From NCBI GenBank assembly GCA_019057385.1, contig JAHQJS010000006.1, positions 434,001 through 498,000 of the forward strand: a stretch of 64,000 nucleotides of DNA, written 5' to 3'. The translations under genes were made by a program, and so were the position numbers. The stretch's first letter is position 1, and each line of letters starts with the position of its first letter. This document shows positions 42,305 through 52,519 of the stretch, one piece after another. Below the pieces are notes generated by a model that searched no databases, had not been told where the DNA came from, and was given only the letters and a program-made list of their open reading frames with translations. This DNA comes from Candidatus Borrarchaeum weybense. GTDB lineage: Archaea > Asgardarchaeota > Sifarchaeia > Borrarchaeales > Borrarchaeaceae.

Positions 42305-45300
42305 TCACTCGATTTCAAGTAGTTGTTTAACATCCATCCCTAATTCCATGGCACGTAATGTGATTTCTCTTTCGTCTAAATGAAGAATCAAGTTTTGCAA
42401 AGGAAAGTTTGCGTTAAGTTGTTTGAGAACAAAGATACATCTTTTTAGGACTTTCACTGCACGATCAAAATCATCAAAAGCTAATTGATCTGAGAGATTT
42501 TCAAACACTCTAGTCATGCCGATAAAGTCCTCAAAACTGCGGAAGTGATCAGCGGCCTTATAAGCGTATTCTACCATTAAATCTTGACTGAATTCTTGAA
42601 CTAGAAATGAAAATTTCTCGTATAATTTTGCACTTATTCGTGCTCTGTTTTCTACTTGTAATGTCTGTATAACTTCCTCAAAAACTGCCCTAGCCGCCTC
42701 AATAAATTCCGCACTTGTGAATTCTTCAGAAAGGCTTAAAAGAAGGTTCTCTAAAGTTTTAAGATCTTTAACTTCAGAGACTAATGTTTGAACAAACTTT
42801 TGTGCAGCTCTAACACCTTCTGTTTTCAATAGTTTTTGGATAGCTTGCTTTGCATATTCTTCAGCGGCATCAGGATTCTTAATTGTGTAATATATCTTTA
42901 TAATTTCAAGCGTAAATTGAGCACTATCTTCATATCTTCCTAAAGTATCAAGTTTGTCTATATATTTCTGCGCAATATCAATAGCCTTAGTTGGATCGTG
43001 AGCTTTAGTGATCTCAATTGCAGTTAACATCATTGTATTTGCCAGTTCAATATTTTGAGTTTCTGCGGCTAGCAGTTTTTTAACAAATCGAATGCAAAGT
43101 GCTGCGGCGTTTGTCCATTCTTCCGTCTTCGCTTTCAATTCAGCCAGGGTTTTGATTATTTCAGCTTGATCAGTTATTTTGAATTGATCATTTGTTTCAA
43201 AGGACTCAACAAGTTCCTGTAAAAAATTAATTGCATCATCATGTTTTTCTGATTTGAAGAAGTGGTGAGCCGCTGTCTTAGCATGCTTAACAGCACGATT
43301 GCACTGATTTAAAGAAATCAATTGTTCACAGAATTCTCTACTGATTATAGCTGCAATCGTCTCTCTATGTTCAGCGAGATTCATCTCAACAATAAACTCA
43401 ATTAATTTTTCAGCCCATCCAATATCTCCAGTTTCAACTATCTGATCTTTATATTGTGTAAGCAGCACAGTCCCTTTCCCTATGCCTTTAGATGCTTTAA
43501 AAAACTCCCTAAGTTGTGTGATGTATTCATATGCAGTTTCATAGTTTTTCTGCTGAATCAAAAATTCAATAAATGGCTTTAAAATATCTATTCCTGCGTT
43601 ATAATCGTGATCAACATTAATTGCCCGGTTTAAAAGTTGTTCAGTCAATTTCTTTGCTAAACTTAAGTCTTTGTCTTGTAAAATCTCTCTGTGTTCCGCT
43701 AATATAGTATATGCACTATCTATGTCTGCCATTTCTTCATAAAGTGTCGCTACCTGAGTGATGTATTCTAAGCAACTCGCGTAGACTTCGTTTTTAATTA
43801 GAATATCAATTGTATTCTCTAAGATTGGAATAAGCAATCTGAGTAAACGCTTTTCTTGATAATAATCAGTGATGTATGAAATAACTTTGAAGCCTTCTTC
43901 TGATTTCGAATTGACAAATATCTCATACGTGTCTAAATAAACTTTAATCGCTGTATAGGTATCTCCAGATGCTTCATAGGACTCATAAGCTTTTTCTAGA
44001 TATTCTAAAGCAAGGCTATAGTTCTCGGTTTTAAGAATCGCTTTTGCAAATGAAAAATTAAATTCAGCAACTCGTTTTGGTGCATTTGGTCCTCCAAGTT
44101 GTGAGATATATTCACTAACCTGATTAATAAACTCTGTAGCTAGATGCAAATCATCATCTTTGCATAACATCGGAAGCGCTTTTTCGTTATAAATTTTAAG
44201 TGCTTCATCGATATCTTCAGTATATTCTATTAATGTGAATAAACGATCAATGACTTCCTTAGCTTCACCAATTTCCTTCATTTTAGCTGCTGAACTTAGT
44301 GTTATTTCAGCTGTTTTATCAAAATCATCTTCATAAGATTGTATGGCGAAATCTGTAAATGTAATCAGATATTCACGTGCTTCACTCATCTGGTTGATCT
44401 TGATCAGGTCATCAACGGTTTCAAAGCCAAACTTAACGATTTTTTCAAATTCCTTTTGTTCAATGAAAATCTTTATGACAGCATTTACAAACTCTAAAGC
44501 TATAAGATATTTCTTTTCTTCTTCTTTCATTAGTCTTTTTGAAAGAGTAGATGCAAGTTCAAGTACTAGATCATCTTTACCTTCCTCTTGGAAATACTTA
44601 AAGCCCCTTTGCGAGAGTATAACTGCTTCTTCTTCCAATCTTTCATTTTCTGAAAGTAAATTGATAGCTTTTTCAGCAGTCTCCAGTAGATCAAATCGAT
44701 CTTCTAACGTTTCATAAAAATTAAGTGCTGATGTAAAGAATTCAACAATCTCTTCTTTAACTAAATTGTTCAATTCGTGATCATCTTCCGATACCTGGTC
44801 AAAATTGTTTAACAGGAATTCCCCGTATTCAACCGAATACTCCGCAAGTGTTCTCATTAGATCGGCTTTTTGTAATACTTCAACCGTTCTCTTCATATAT
44901 TGAATAATTACACGTAAATCAACTCGATATTCTGAATAACGTTTTATCAATGCATCTACTAGCATACTACAAAGTTTTGAAGCATCTAATAGCTGCCCTC
45001 GCTCAATTAATTTATTGATACTTTCATCCGCAAACTCAATGAAGAGATCAATATCTAATTCTAATAACTGCTCTGTAATATTCATTCTTAGTTTATTGGC
45101 ATCAGAATATTTTTCTCGCATATCAAGCAATGAAATTGCTTTTGAACCGAATTTTATTACGCCTAGTGAGTTCTTCAACTCACCGAATTTCCTTAATAAC
45201 TCAATTGAAAGTTCTGTCGCTTTTTCAATATCTTTATTTTCTTGAACAACCTGTAAGAAATGTTCAACTGCTTGATTGATAACAAGTTCCTCTTGAGGCC

Positions 45301-46453
45301 TTTGTCGGAGTTCCTGTATTACCTGTAGTACTTTTTCTGCCGCTAACAAAGCAGCTGATAAAGAAATTTGCGGAATTCCTTGATTCAATACTCTTGCTAT
45401 GTCTTCGTCAGTGAGTTCATTAATTTGTAACGTTTTTGACAAACTCTCTCCTGTATTAGTCGAAGAAAATGAGAGAAGCCATTTGTCCGCTCCACGTCGA
45501 TAAATATGTCCAGTTACGTCTTCCACATGTGCGATCCGGATGTCTTTTAGAAAGGCCATTCTTTCCTCGTCTTTCACACTGTCTTTCATCAACTCAATAT
45601 AACGATCAACATCTTTAGCAGTTCTTAATTCTTTTACGATTTCTTCCAGTGAAGGCATTTCTTCGATAGATATCTCATCACCACTTGATACTGAAACCTC
45701 TTCTTTCGGAAAATATTCTTCGATGTTGTTTAAGACGTCAACAAGTTTTTCTGCAGCATCATATGCTCCTGAAAAGGAAAAAAATTCTAACTGCTCATTT
45801 AACTTATCTGCAACATCATCTACAACTGTTGATGAAATATTTATTGCGAATGGGCTCTCTGATCGTCCATGAATTGCCATTATTTGCCATTCATTTGGAC
45901 TTCTCGCATGAATTTGAAGTGTGGTTTTTCCGCCCTCTACTACTATCTCTTTTATTAACAGTTCGGGCTTTTCTTCTGAGATTTCGCTTATGGGTGTTTC
46001 AATAGTTTCTGAAAGTGGTGTTTCTGTTTCTTTAATTTCTTCAACTTCAACAAGAGTCTCTTTTGTTTCTTCAGTTTCACTAATATCGGTAAGAGGAATT
46101 TCTTCTTCTTCTTCAATTTCTGCTACGTCTTCAGGTGTCTTATTCAGAACATCCATGTCATCTCTGTTCTGCCATGTGTAATTATCTGGGTTTTCTATGA
46201 CATCTAAAACCTTATTAACAGCGGCTTTCAATCCTGAGATCCCATATGATGAGAAATAATCAGCCATATTCTCTGTAATTGATTCAATAAGTTTGTCTTG
46301 ATCAGGGTTGAGAATATTTCCCTTAAATAATACTGCTGATCCGTCTTTAACAAATGTAAAAGACCATAAGTACTTTCCTTTTTTTTCGATATAGCAAGCT
46401 ACACTTTCTGTATATGGTAACTCTATTACAGCGACATTTTCTTCTGTTGACAT
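42305..46453 (-). CDS. Giant alpha-solenoid (TPR-like) protein
   Basis: About 1,382 residues. The N-terminal 390 residues contain three copies of one small domain, each a beta part followed by an amphipathic helix ending in a pattern such as GLKAAVNKVLDVIENP, AYDAAEKLVDVLNNI and ALLAAEKVLQVIQEL. Copies 1 and 2 are joined by an acidic, Glu/Thr-rich linker (residues about 105-160). From about residue 400 to the end it is almost entirely helical, made of degenerate TPR-like helix pairs (typical A-x-x-Y-x-x-A spacing). There are no membrane segments. It probably serves as a protein-protein scaffold; some archaeal and eukaryotic trafficking proteins have this shape, but no homology is claimed. Confidence 0.7.
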   Translation of the reverse strand: MSTEENVAVIELPYTESVACYIEKKGKYLWSFTFVKDGSAVLFKGNILNPDQDKLIESITENMADYFSSYGISGLKAAVNKVLDVIENPDNYTWQNRDDMDVLNKTPEDVAEIEEEEEIPLTDISETEETKETLVEVEEIKETETPLSETIETPISEISEEKPELLIKEIVVEGGKTTLQIHARSPNEWQIMAIHGRSESPFAINISSTVVDDVADKLNEQLEFFSFSGAYDAAEKLVDVLNNIEEYFPKEEVSVSSGDEISIEEMPSLEEIVKELRTAKDVDRYIELMKDSVKDEERMAFLKDIRIAHVEDVTGHIYRRGADKWLLSFSSTNTGESLSKTLQINELTDEDIARVLNQGIPQISLSAALLAAEKVLQVIQELRQRPQEELVINQAVEHFLQVVQENKDIEKATELSIELLRKFGELKNSLGVIKFGSKAISLLDMREKYSDANKLRMNITEQLLELDIDLFIEFADESINKLIERGQLLDASKLCSMLVDALIKRYSEYRVDLRVIIQYMKRTVEVLQKADLMRTLAEYSVEYGEFLLNNFDQVSEDDHELNNLVKEEIVEFFTSALNFYETLEDRFDLLETAEKAINLLSENERLEEEAVILSQRGFKYFQEEGKDDLVLELASTLSKRLMKEEEKKYLIALEFVNAVIKIFIEQKEFEKIVKFGFETVDDLIKINQMSEAREYLITFTDFAIQSYEDDFDKTAEITLSSAAKMKEIGEAKEVIDRLFTLIEYTEDIDEALKIYNEKALPMLCKDDDLHLATEFINQVSEYISQLGGPNAPKRVAEFNFSFAKAILKTENYSLALEYLEKAYESYEASGDTYTAIKVYLDTYEIFVNSKSEEGFKVISYITDYYQEKRLLRLLIPILENTIDILIKNEVYASCLEYITQVATLYEEMADIDSAYTILAEHREILQDKDLSLAKKLTEQLLNRAINVDHDYNAGIDILKPFIEFLIQQKNYETAYEYITQLREFFKASKGIGKGTVLLTQYKDQIVETGDIGWAEKLIEFIVEMNLAEHRETIAAIISREFCEQLISLNQCNRAVKHAKTAAHHFFKSEKHDDAINFLQELVESFETNDQFKITDQAEIIKTLAELKAKTEEWTNAAALCIRFVKKLLAAETQNIELANTMMLTAIEITKAHDPTKAIDIAQKYIDKLDTLGRYEDSAQFTLEIIKIYYTIKNPDAAEEYAKQAIQKLLKTEGVRAAQKFVQTLVSEVKDLKTLENLLLSLSEEFTSAEFIEAARAVFEEVIQTLQVENRARISAKLYEKFSFLVQEFSQDLMVEYAYKAADHFRSFEDFIGMTRVFENLSDQLAFDDFDRAVKVLKRCIFVLKQLNANFPLQNLILHLDEREITLRAMELGMDVKQLLEIE

Positions 46454-46849
46454 TAGACAACCCATTCTATTGACATTTGTTGTTATTTAGATTTTTAACT
46501 AACTTTACGTGAATTTCTGGTGATTATAAACATCCCTGTTCGTGAATAAGCTCATTCAGCAGATCAATATAATTCTCATCTACACAAAATATATTTCTTC
46601 CGATGTTTATTAAATCAGTGCTTGGGTTTAGATGGAGCAGAAAAACGCTATACTGTGAATTAATGTGTAGATGTTGTTTCTAACGAGATTAACGAAATTA
46701 TTAATCAGCATTTTACAATAAAGACATCTATCTTCCCATCTCTTAGTTTAGTTTGTTCTAATGATGAAGATTTATGTTAATTCAAAAAATCTTTAAGGTA
46801 AAAGCAGTATTGTGGATAGGCAAGAAAACGTTCAATATTGGGGATTTAT
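46454..46849. other. Divergent intergenic region, about 395 bp
   Basis: No gene is supported. It separates the giant solenoid gene (leftward) and the HdrA fusion operon (rightward), so it contains two promoters. AT-rich runs around 46490-46520 and 46680-46780 are candidates; no repeat or RNA gene was seen. Confidence 0.5.
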
Positions 46850-49800
46850 ATGGCCACAGATGCTATACAACAGGTTCTGATCATTGGAGGAGGAGTAGCA
46901 GGCATACAGGCAGCATTAGATCTGGCTTCACAGGGCGTCAATGTATATTTAGTAGAAAAAGAACCAAGTATTGGTGGAAAGATGGCCCAATTGGATAAGA
47001 CCTTTCCGACGAATGATTGTTCTATGTGTATTTTAAGCCCAAAGATGGTAGAATGTTCCCGACATCCAAATATCAGACTTTGGACTTACAGTGAAGTACT
47101 AGACGTTCAAAGGACTGACCAAGGTCATTTTAAAGCTAAAATCTTGAGAAAACCACGATATGTTGATGAGGAGAAATGTACTGGTTGTGGAATATGTGCA
47201 ATGAACTGTCCGGTAAAAAGTATAAATGAATTCAATGTTGGATTGGATAAACGAGCAGCCACTTATGTTCCTTTTCCTCAGGCCGTTCCTCTTATATATA
47301 CGATTGATGAAAACCATTGTCTTAACTTCACTTATGGGATATGTGAAACCTGCAGAAACATGTGTCCTGCTGGAGCTGTTGATTTTACCCAAGAGCCTAT
47401 TGAAACGATTATAGATGTTGCAGCTATCATTGTCGCTACTGGATTTGAACTTCTAGATCCCTCTCCATTTACTCGTTATGGTTATCTGCAGTATAAAAAC
47501 GTCTTAAGTTCGTTAGAGTTTGAACGCCTTCTTAGTGCGTCTGGACCGACTGGAGGTCATGTGCTCTGCCCATCAAATGGAAAAGAGCCGAAAACTATCG
47601 CCTTTATTGCATGTGTTGGATCACGGGATTGTGTTCACGTCAATGCTCGCCCATACTGCTCTAAAATCTGTTGTACTTACGCAACCAAACAGGCTATAAT
47701 TGCACGCGAGCATGACCCGCATATAGATGCATATATTCTTTACAATGATCTTCGGACATTTGGCAAGGGATTTGAAGAATATATCAATAAAGCAGAAGAG
47801 ACTTATGACATAAAATACCTTAAATCTTTGCCAGGAGAGATAATGGAAGATCATCAGACTGGAGAATTGCTTATAGGCTATGGAGATTTTTCAACGCTCG
47901 AAAAACAGATACTAAAAACGGATTTAGTAATTTTATGCCCTGCAATGATTCCTTCTAGTGGCAACGACAAATTATCAAAAATTTTAGACGTTGAACTTGA
48001 TGAATATGGTTTCTTTAAAGCAAAGGATGCAACAGATCCTGTAACTACTAATATTCCAGGTGTTTTTCTCGCTGGCGCATGTGAAGGTGTAAAGGATATA
48101 CCTTTATCTGTAGCCCAAGCTAGTGCTGCAGCAGCGAAATCAGTTCTTAGGACTGAGGTAGAAATAGTAAAACCAGAGAAAGTAATAGAGGAAGACCTAA
48201 CACTAGAGGAAGAACCCAGAATAGGTGCATTCATTTGTCATTGTGGTATCAATATCGGCGGCGTTGTTAACGTCCCTGAAGTAGTTGACTACGCAAAAAC
48301 CCTGCCCAATGTCGTTTATGCTACTGACAATCTATATACGTGTTCTTCTGATACCCAGGAATTGATAAAGGAAAAAATAAAGGAACATCGATTGAATAGA
48401 GTTCTTGTAGCTTCTTGTACTCCCCGAACCCATGAACCCTTATTTCGAAGTACCATTGAAGAGGCTGGACTAAACCCATACCTATTTGAATTGGCAAATA
48501 TTCGAGAACAGTGCAGTTGGATTCATATGCGCGAGCCTGAGGATGCTACCAAAAAAGCAAAAGATTTAGTGCGGATGGCGGTAGCTAGAACATCACTTTT
48601 AGAACCACAAGCAATCATTACGAAAGATGTAATTCCCGCTGCACTAGTAATTGGTGCAGGTGTCTCTGGTATGAGTAGTGCAAAAACAATAGCTGATAAG
48701 GGGTTCAAAGTATACTTAGTTGAAAGAGACAGTTCGGTTGGTGGCTTTATTAAACATCTTAAAAGCATTCGTACCTATGGAAATTATGAACGCGATACTA
48801 AAGAGGTTATTAGCGACCTAGAAAAAAGTATACGCTCCCATGAAAATATAGAACTGATGCTTGCAACGGAAATAAAAGAAGTTACTGGCTCAATTGGAGA
48901 TTTTTCAATCATTTTACAGGGTGATACTGAAAAAACTGTAAATGTCGGAACAATAATTGTAGCAACTGGTGGTACCGAATTAAAACCGGTTGGCTATTAT
49001 GGCTATGGTGAAATTGAAAATGTTTGTACACAGACAGAACTGGAAGAATTAATACATGACGACAAAATAGACGAAGGCGGCACATTTGTGATGATAAACT
49101 GTGTGGGTGCAAGAGAAAAAGAAGGTCGTACTTATTGTTCTGCTATCTGCTGTGGTGAGTCACTTAAAAACGCAAAAGTCCTTAAGGAAAGGTATCCAAA
49201 CAGTACTATATTTGTTCTTTATCGCGATTTGAGGGTATTTGGAGCAGGAGAAGAATATTATCATGATGTTAGAGATAGCGGAGTACGCTTTTTGAGATAC
49301 GATCCCGACAATCCCCCAGAAGTATCTCAGCTTGCGGATGGTAAGGTACAGGTGAAGATTACTGATACACTTCTAGAAACTACATTTGCTCTTCCCGCAG
49401 ACAAAGTGATTCTATCCGCACCGTTAATTGCTCATGATAATAAAGCCTTAGCAGAAATGCTAAAAGTACCGACAGATTCACACGGATTCTTTTTGGAGGC
49501 TCATGTGAAACTACGACCTGTTGAGTTCGCAACTGATGGGATTTATCTGGCTGGAACTGCGCAGGGGCCAAAAAATGTTGAAGAAAGCGTAGCCCATGCA
49601 CAAGCTGCTGCCGCTAAAGCACTAATCCCGTTAGTACTTGGATATGTGGAATCTGAGCCAATAGTTGGAGTCGTCGATCCAGATGTTTGTGTTGGCTGTG
49701 AGTTCTGCATTGATGTTTGCCAGTTCGGCGCAATTGAAATGGAGGAAGTAGAAAACAAAGAATTGAAATTCTTGAAGGAATTAAAAGCCAAAATTAATCC

Positions 49801-50356
49801 TGCCTTATGTAAGGGATGCGGAACCTGTTCATCTGAATGTCAAGTTGGTGCAATTCGTATGAGGCATTTCACGGATGATCAGATTTTGGCAATGGTTCAT
49901 GCAGCTCTTGAAAAGCCACCTACCTCTCCAGAACCTTTTATCGTTGCCTTCCTATGTAATTGGTGCTCTTATGCAGGAGCTGATAATGCAGGAGTTTCCA
50001 GATTTCAACAGCCTACTAATGTAAGGAATGTGAGAGTCATGTGCACAGGAAGGATCGACATGATTCACATCCTTGAAGCGCTAGCTGGCGGCGCTGACGG
50101 TGTTCTAGTCATGGGTTGCCACCCAGGTGATTGCCACTATATTGCAGGCAATCTCCGCGCAGAAATCCGCATAAAATTCCTGATAAGTGTGTTAGACGCA
50201 ATTGGTTTAGAACCTGAACGCCTAAGACTTGAATGGGTATCTGCATCTGAAGGCAAGAAGTTTGAAGAAGTTGTTAGGGAGTTTGTAGAAACTATTAGAA
50301 CACTAGGACCAAGCCCTCACAGAAAGATCCCATTGGCAAAAACAATTAGCGAGTAA
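46850..50356 (+). CDS. hdrA: HdrA-HdrA-ferredoxin-MvhD fusion protein
   Basis: 1,168 residues with the parts of an electron-bifurcating heterodisulfide reductase complex in one chain. First HdrA unit (about 5-445): FAD site VLIIGGGVAGIQAA, DCSMCILSPKMVEC, and two 4Fe-4S sites CTGCGICAMNCPV and CETCRNMCPAG. Second HdrA unit (about 455-930): CHCGINIGG start, SCTPRTHEP, then FAD site VIGAGVSGMSSA and CSAICCGES. Then two 4Fe-4S motifs (CVGCEFCIDVC, CKGCGTCSSEC near 950-1000) and a C-terminal MvhD/FrhD domain (FLCNWCSYAGAD...GCHPGDCHY). HdrA bifurcates electrons at FAD; MvhD passes electrons from a hydrogenase or formate dehydrogenase. ATG at 46850 with GGGG 8 nt upstream. Followed by hdrC and hdrB. 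Confidence 0.92.
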   Translation: MATDAIQQVLIIGGGVAGIQAALDLASQGVNVYLVEKEPSIGGKMAQLDKTFPTNDCSMCILSPKMVECSRHPNIRLWTYSEVLDVQRTDQGHFKAKILRKPRYVDEEKCTGCGICAMNCPVKSINEFNVGLDKRAATYVPFPQAVPLIYTIDENHCLNFTYGICETCRNMCPAGAVDFTQEPIETIIDVAAIIVATGFELLDPSPFTRYGYLQYKNVLSSLEFERLLSASGPTGGHVLCPSNGKEPKTIAFIACVGSRDCVHVNARPYCSKICCTYATKQAIIAREHDPHIDAYILYNDLRTFGKGFEEYINKAEETYDIKYLKSLPGEIMEDHQTGELLIGYGDFSTLEKQILKTDLVILCPAMIPSSGNDKLSKILDVELDEYGFFKAKDATDPVTTNIPGVFLAGACEGVKDIPLSVAQASAAAAKSVLRTEVEIVKPEKVIEEDLTLEEEPRIGAFICHCGINIGGVVNVPEVVDYAKTLPNVVYATDNLYTCSSDTQELIKEKIKEHRLNRVLVASCTPRTHEPLFRSTIEEAGLNPYLFELANIREQCSWIHMREPEDATKKAKDLVRMAVARTSLLEPQAIITKDVIPAALVIGAGVSGMSSAKTIADKGFKVYLVERDSSVGGFIKHLKSIRTYGNYERDTKEVISDLEKSIRSHENIELMLATEIKEVTGSIGDFSIILQGDTEKTVNVGTIIVATGGTELKPVGYYGYGEIENVCTQTELEELIHDDKIDEGGTFVMINCVGAREKEGRTYCSAICCGESLKNAKVLKERYPNSTIFVLYRDLRVFGAGEEYYHDVRDSGVRFLRYDPDNPPEVSQLADGKVQVKITDTLLETTFALPADKVILSAPLIAHDNKALAEMLKVPTDSHGFFLEAHVKLRPVEFATDGIYLAGTAQGPKNVEESVAHAQAAAAKALIPLVLGYVESEPIVGVVDPDVCVGCEFCIDVCQFGAIEMEEVENKELKFLKELKAKINPALCKGCGTCSSECQVGAIRMRHFTDDQILAMVHAALEKPPTSPEPFIVAFLCNWCSYAGADNAGVSRFQQPTNVRNVRVMCTGRIDMIHILEALAGGADGVLVMGCHPGDCHYIAGNLRAEIRIKFLISVLDAIGLEPERLRLEWVSASEGKKFEEVVREFVETIRTLGPSPHRKIPLAKTISE

Positions 50357-50366
50357 GGTGAGAAAA

Positions 50367-50891
50367 ATGGACGATCCCAAACAGATTGTGGATTTTTCAC
50401 AACTTGATTTAGAGTTTTCAAATTATGTCAAACACAATACTAGCGCAAATCCTTTCGTATGCTTTACATGTAGAACTTGTGCGTCATTATGTACTTCAGG
50501 AAAAGTTAATGTATTAAATATAGCTAAGATTATTAGGAAAGTCGCACTTGGACTTAAGGATAGCGTCCTAAATAGTAAAGAAATATGGACGTGTGCGACC
50601 TGCATGAAATGCCAAGAATTTTGCCCTCAGGGTGTGAACCCTTTAGATATGATCTATTTCCTACAAAACAAAGCTGTTGAGGCAGGAACGCCTACAATTC
50701 CAACGGCTTACGTTGAAATGGTTAAAAACATCATCAAGATCGGTTTAATTCAACCTCCTCAAGAGATAATCTCACTAGATTTCGATGAGTTCGATAGGGA
50801 AGAGTTAGGACTCCCAGATTTATCTATGCCAGACACTGATAAATTAAAGCTGAACTTACTGAAAACTGGATTTCGTCATGTCATAAAATAG
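50367..50891 (+). CDS. hdrC: Heterodisulfide reductase subunit C
   Basis: 174 residues with two 4Fe-4S cluster motifs: CFTCRTCASLCTSG near residue 31 and CATCMKCQEFCPQGVNP near residue 75. In HdrABC this subunit wires HdrA to the catalytic HdrB. ATG at 50367 with GGTGAG 5 nt upstream, 10 bp after the fusion gene; hdrB follows 9 bp later. Both spacings indicate one operon. Confidence 0.92.
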   Translation: MDDPKQIVDFSQLDLEFSNYVKHNTSANPFVCFTCRTCASLCTSGKVNVLNIAKIIRKVALGLKDSVLNSKEIWTCATCMKCQEFCPQGVNPLDMIYFLQNKAVEAGTPTIPTAYVEMVKNIIKIGLIQPPQEIISLDFDEFDREELGLPDLSMPDTDKLKLNLLKTGFRHVIK

Positions 50892-50900
50892 GTGGAATTT

Positions 50901-51788
50901 ATGAACGTTGTTTTATACCTTGGTTGCACAATTCCTACACAAGAGTATGCTTACGAATTATCTGCAAGAGAGGTTTTACCTCGCTTTGACGTGAACCTAA
51001 TTGACTTACAAAATGCGGCTTGTTGCGGGCAACCATTGAAAGGGATTGATAATTTAGGTTGGTTGTATTTAGCCTCTCGAATAATTGCTTTGGCTGAGCA
51101 ACAGAATGCTGAAACCCTTCTAGTACTCTGTAACGGCTGTCATGTTTCAATCTGTGAAGCAAAACACATAATTGAATCAGATGAACATCTGCGAAAAAAA
51201 ATTGCAGAAATGTTAGCTGAGGAAGACCTTGAAATAAAGGGTCACATTCGAATTAGACATCTTTTAGATTTCCTTCATGATGATATAGGGCCACAGAAAA
51301 TCAAACAAGTATTAGAACATAGTCAAGACTTTAAACCTTTGGAAGACCTTAAACTAGCTGCGCACTATGGATGTCATATTATCAGACCCAGTTCTATAGA
51401 GCGACCAGATGAGCTAGATGACCCTAGTAAGTTAGAGGCTTTGATTGAGGTTACAGGTGCAAGTACGGCAAAATATCCTGAAAGATTAGAGTGCTGTGGG
51501 GCACCCATGCTAGCTACAGTTGATAAAGAATCTTTTCAAATCTCTGGAAACAAACTGATGGCTATTCAAAATCGAGGTTTCGATGGTGTCATTACTGTAT
51601 GTCCTTTTTGCGAGAGAATGCTTGAACGTCAAGAGGCGATCTCAAGAGTTACTGGGCTAGATGTCACTGGTATATTCAGCATGTATTATACGCAGCTGCT
51701 TGGGTTGGCAATGGGAATTGAAAGTGAGCAATTGGGTCTTCAGCTTAACATGAGCTCTATTGAAAAAATGCTAAATAAGATCTCTTGA
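50901..51788 (+). CDS. hdrB: Heterodisulfide reductase subunit B (CCG domains)
   Basis: 295 residues with two CCG-type cysteine motifs, AACCGQPLKGID near residue 35 and LECCGAPMLATV near residue 200, with additional cysteines in LCNGCHVS and VCPFCERML. These bind the unusual noncubane 4Fe-4S cluster where disulfides are reduced. The ATG has AGGTGG upstream. Third gene of the hdrA-hdrC-hdrB operon. Confidence 0.92.
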   Translation: MNVVLYLGCTIPTQEYAYELSAREVLPRFDVNLIDLQNAACCGQPLKGIDNLGWLYLASRIIALAEQQNAETLLVLCNGCHVSICEAKHIIESDEHLRKKIAEMLAEEDLEIKGHIRIRHLLDFLHDDIGPQKIKQVLEHSQDFKPLEDLKLAAHYGCHIIRPSSIERPDELDDPSKLEALIEVTGASTAKYPERLECCGAPMLATVDKESFQISGNKLMAIQNRGFDGVITVCPFCERMLERQEAISRVTGLDVTGIFSMYYTQLLGLAMGIESEQLGLQLNMSSIEKMLNKIS

Positions 51789-51936
51789 AACTCTGTAAAG
51801 TTCATGTTAAGTAATGATTTAACCTAAAAACTAGTGAATAATTTTGTCACAAATTTTAAATTTGATTTTTGATGGAATTCTATTGAGCACTAGATTACCA
51901 AAAAATGCTCTCAGTAAGTTATTCTGGTGATATTTA

Positions 51937-52371
51937 TTGCAAGTTCACGATAGTAGGTTATCTGATCTCCTCTCAGAGGTAATCTCCGATTCGTCCGAAA
52001 TTAATGTTAGCCTACTTTGTTCACATGAAGGATTTCCAATAGCATTTGCAATGAACTCAGACACAGAGGAAGACATCGTACTTCTGAGCGCTATGACATC
52101 CTCTGTTCATTCCATTTCGAATCAGGCGGTTTCGCAATTAAATACAGGACCCCTTTTGACAACGACGATCGAAGCAGCCAAAGGAACTCTGCTATTGAGA
52201 GATTTAGGGGAATATGTCTTTGTTGCGCATGTTCCCAAAACAAAAAAAGATAGGGGTCAAGGCGCAAGGGTGAGGAGTTATCATATAGGTATTGCCCTAA
52301 ATGCAATGGAAAAAAGTGCTGAAAAAATTATGCGCTATTTAGTTAACTTAGAAAAAGAGTCTTCTGAATGA
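51937..52371 (+). CDS. Roadblock/LC7-domain protein, paralogue 1
   Basis: 144 residues. VSLLCSHEGFPIAFAMNSD and the TTTIEAAKGTLLLRDLG strand pair with a central helix (AMTSSVHSISNQAVSQL) match the roadblock/LC7 (MglB-like) fold, used as regulators or scaffolds of small GTPases. No GTPase gene is in the window. The start is TTG with GGTGAT upstream. A close paralogue lies 150 bp downstream. Confidence 0.82.
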   Translation: MQVHDSRLSDLLSEVISDSSEINVSLLCSHEGFPIAFAMNSDTEEDIVLLSAMTSSVHSISNQAVSQLNTGPLLTTTIEAAKGTLLLRDLGEYVFVAHVPKTKKDRGQGARVRSYHIGIALNAMEKSAEKIMRYLVNLEKESSE

Positions 52372-52519
52372 TCATTTCTAACTGTTACTAGAAATTCTTA
52401 TTTTTCTGTGCATGTTTTTCTCAGAAAAAATAAAAGTTATGTTTGAGATTTTTTAATAGGCAGCATATGCAGCAACGGATAGAGGAATCATAAAACAACA
52501 ATCTAGTGGTGATGCCTTT

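Noticed and set aside
46850..50356. Selenocysteine in the HdrA fusion
   Set aside because: Some HdrA proteins are selenoproteins, but all expected positions in this fusion are cysteines and the frame has no in-frame TGA.
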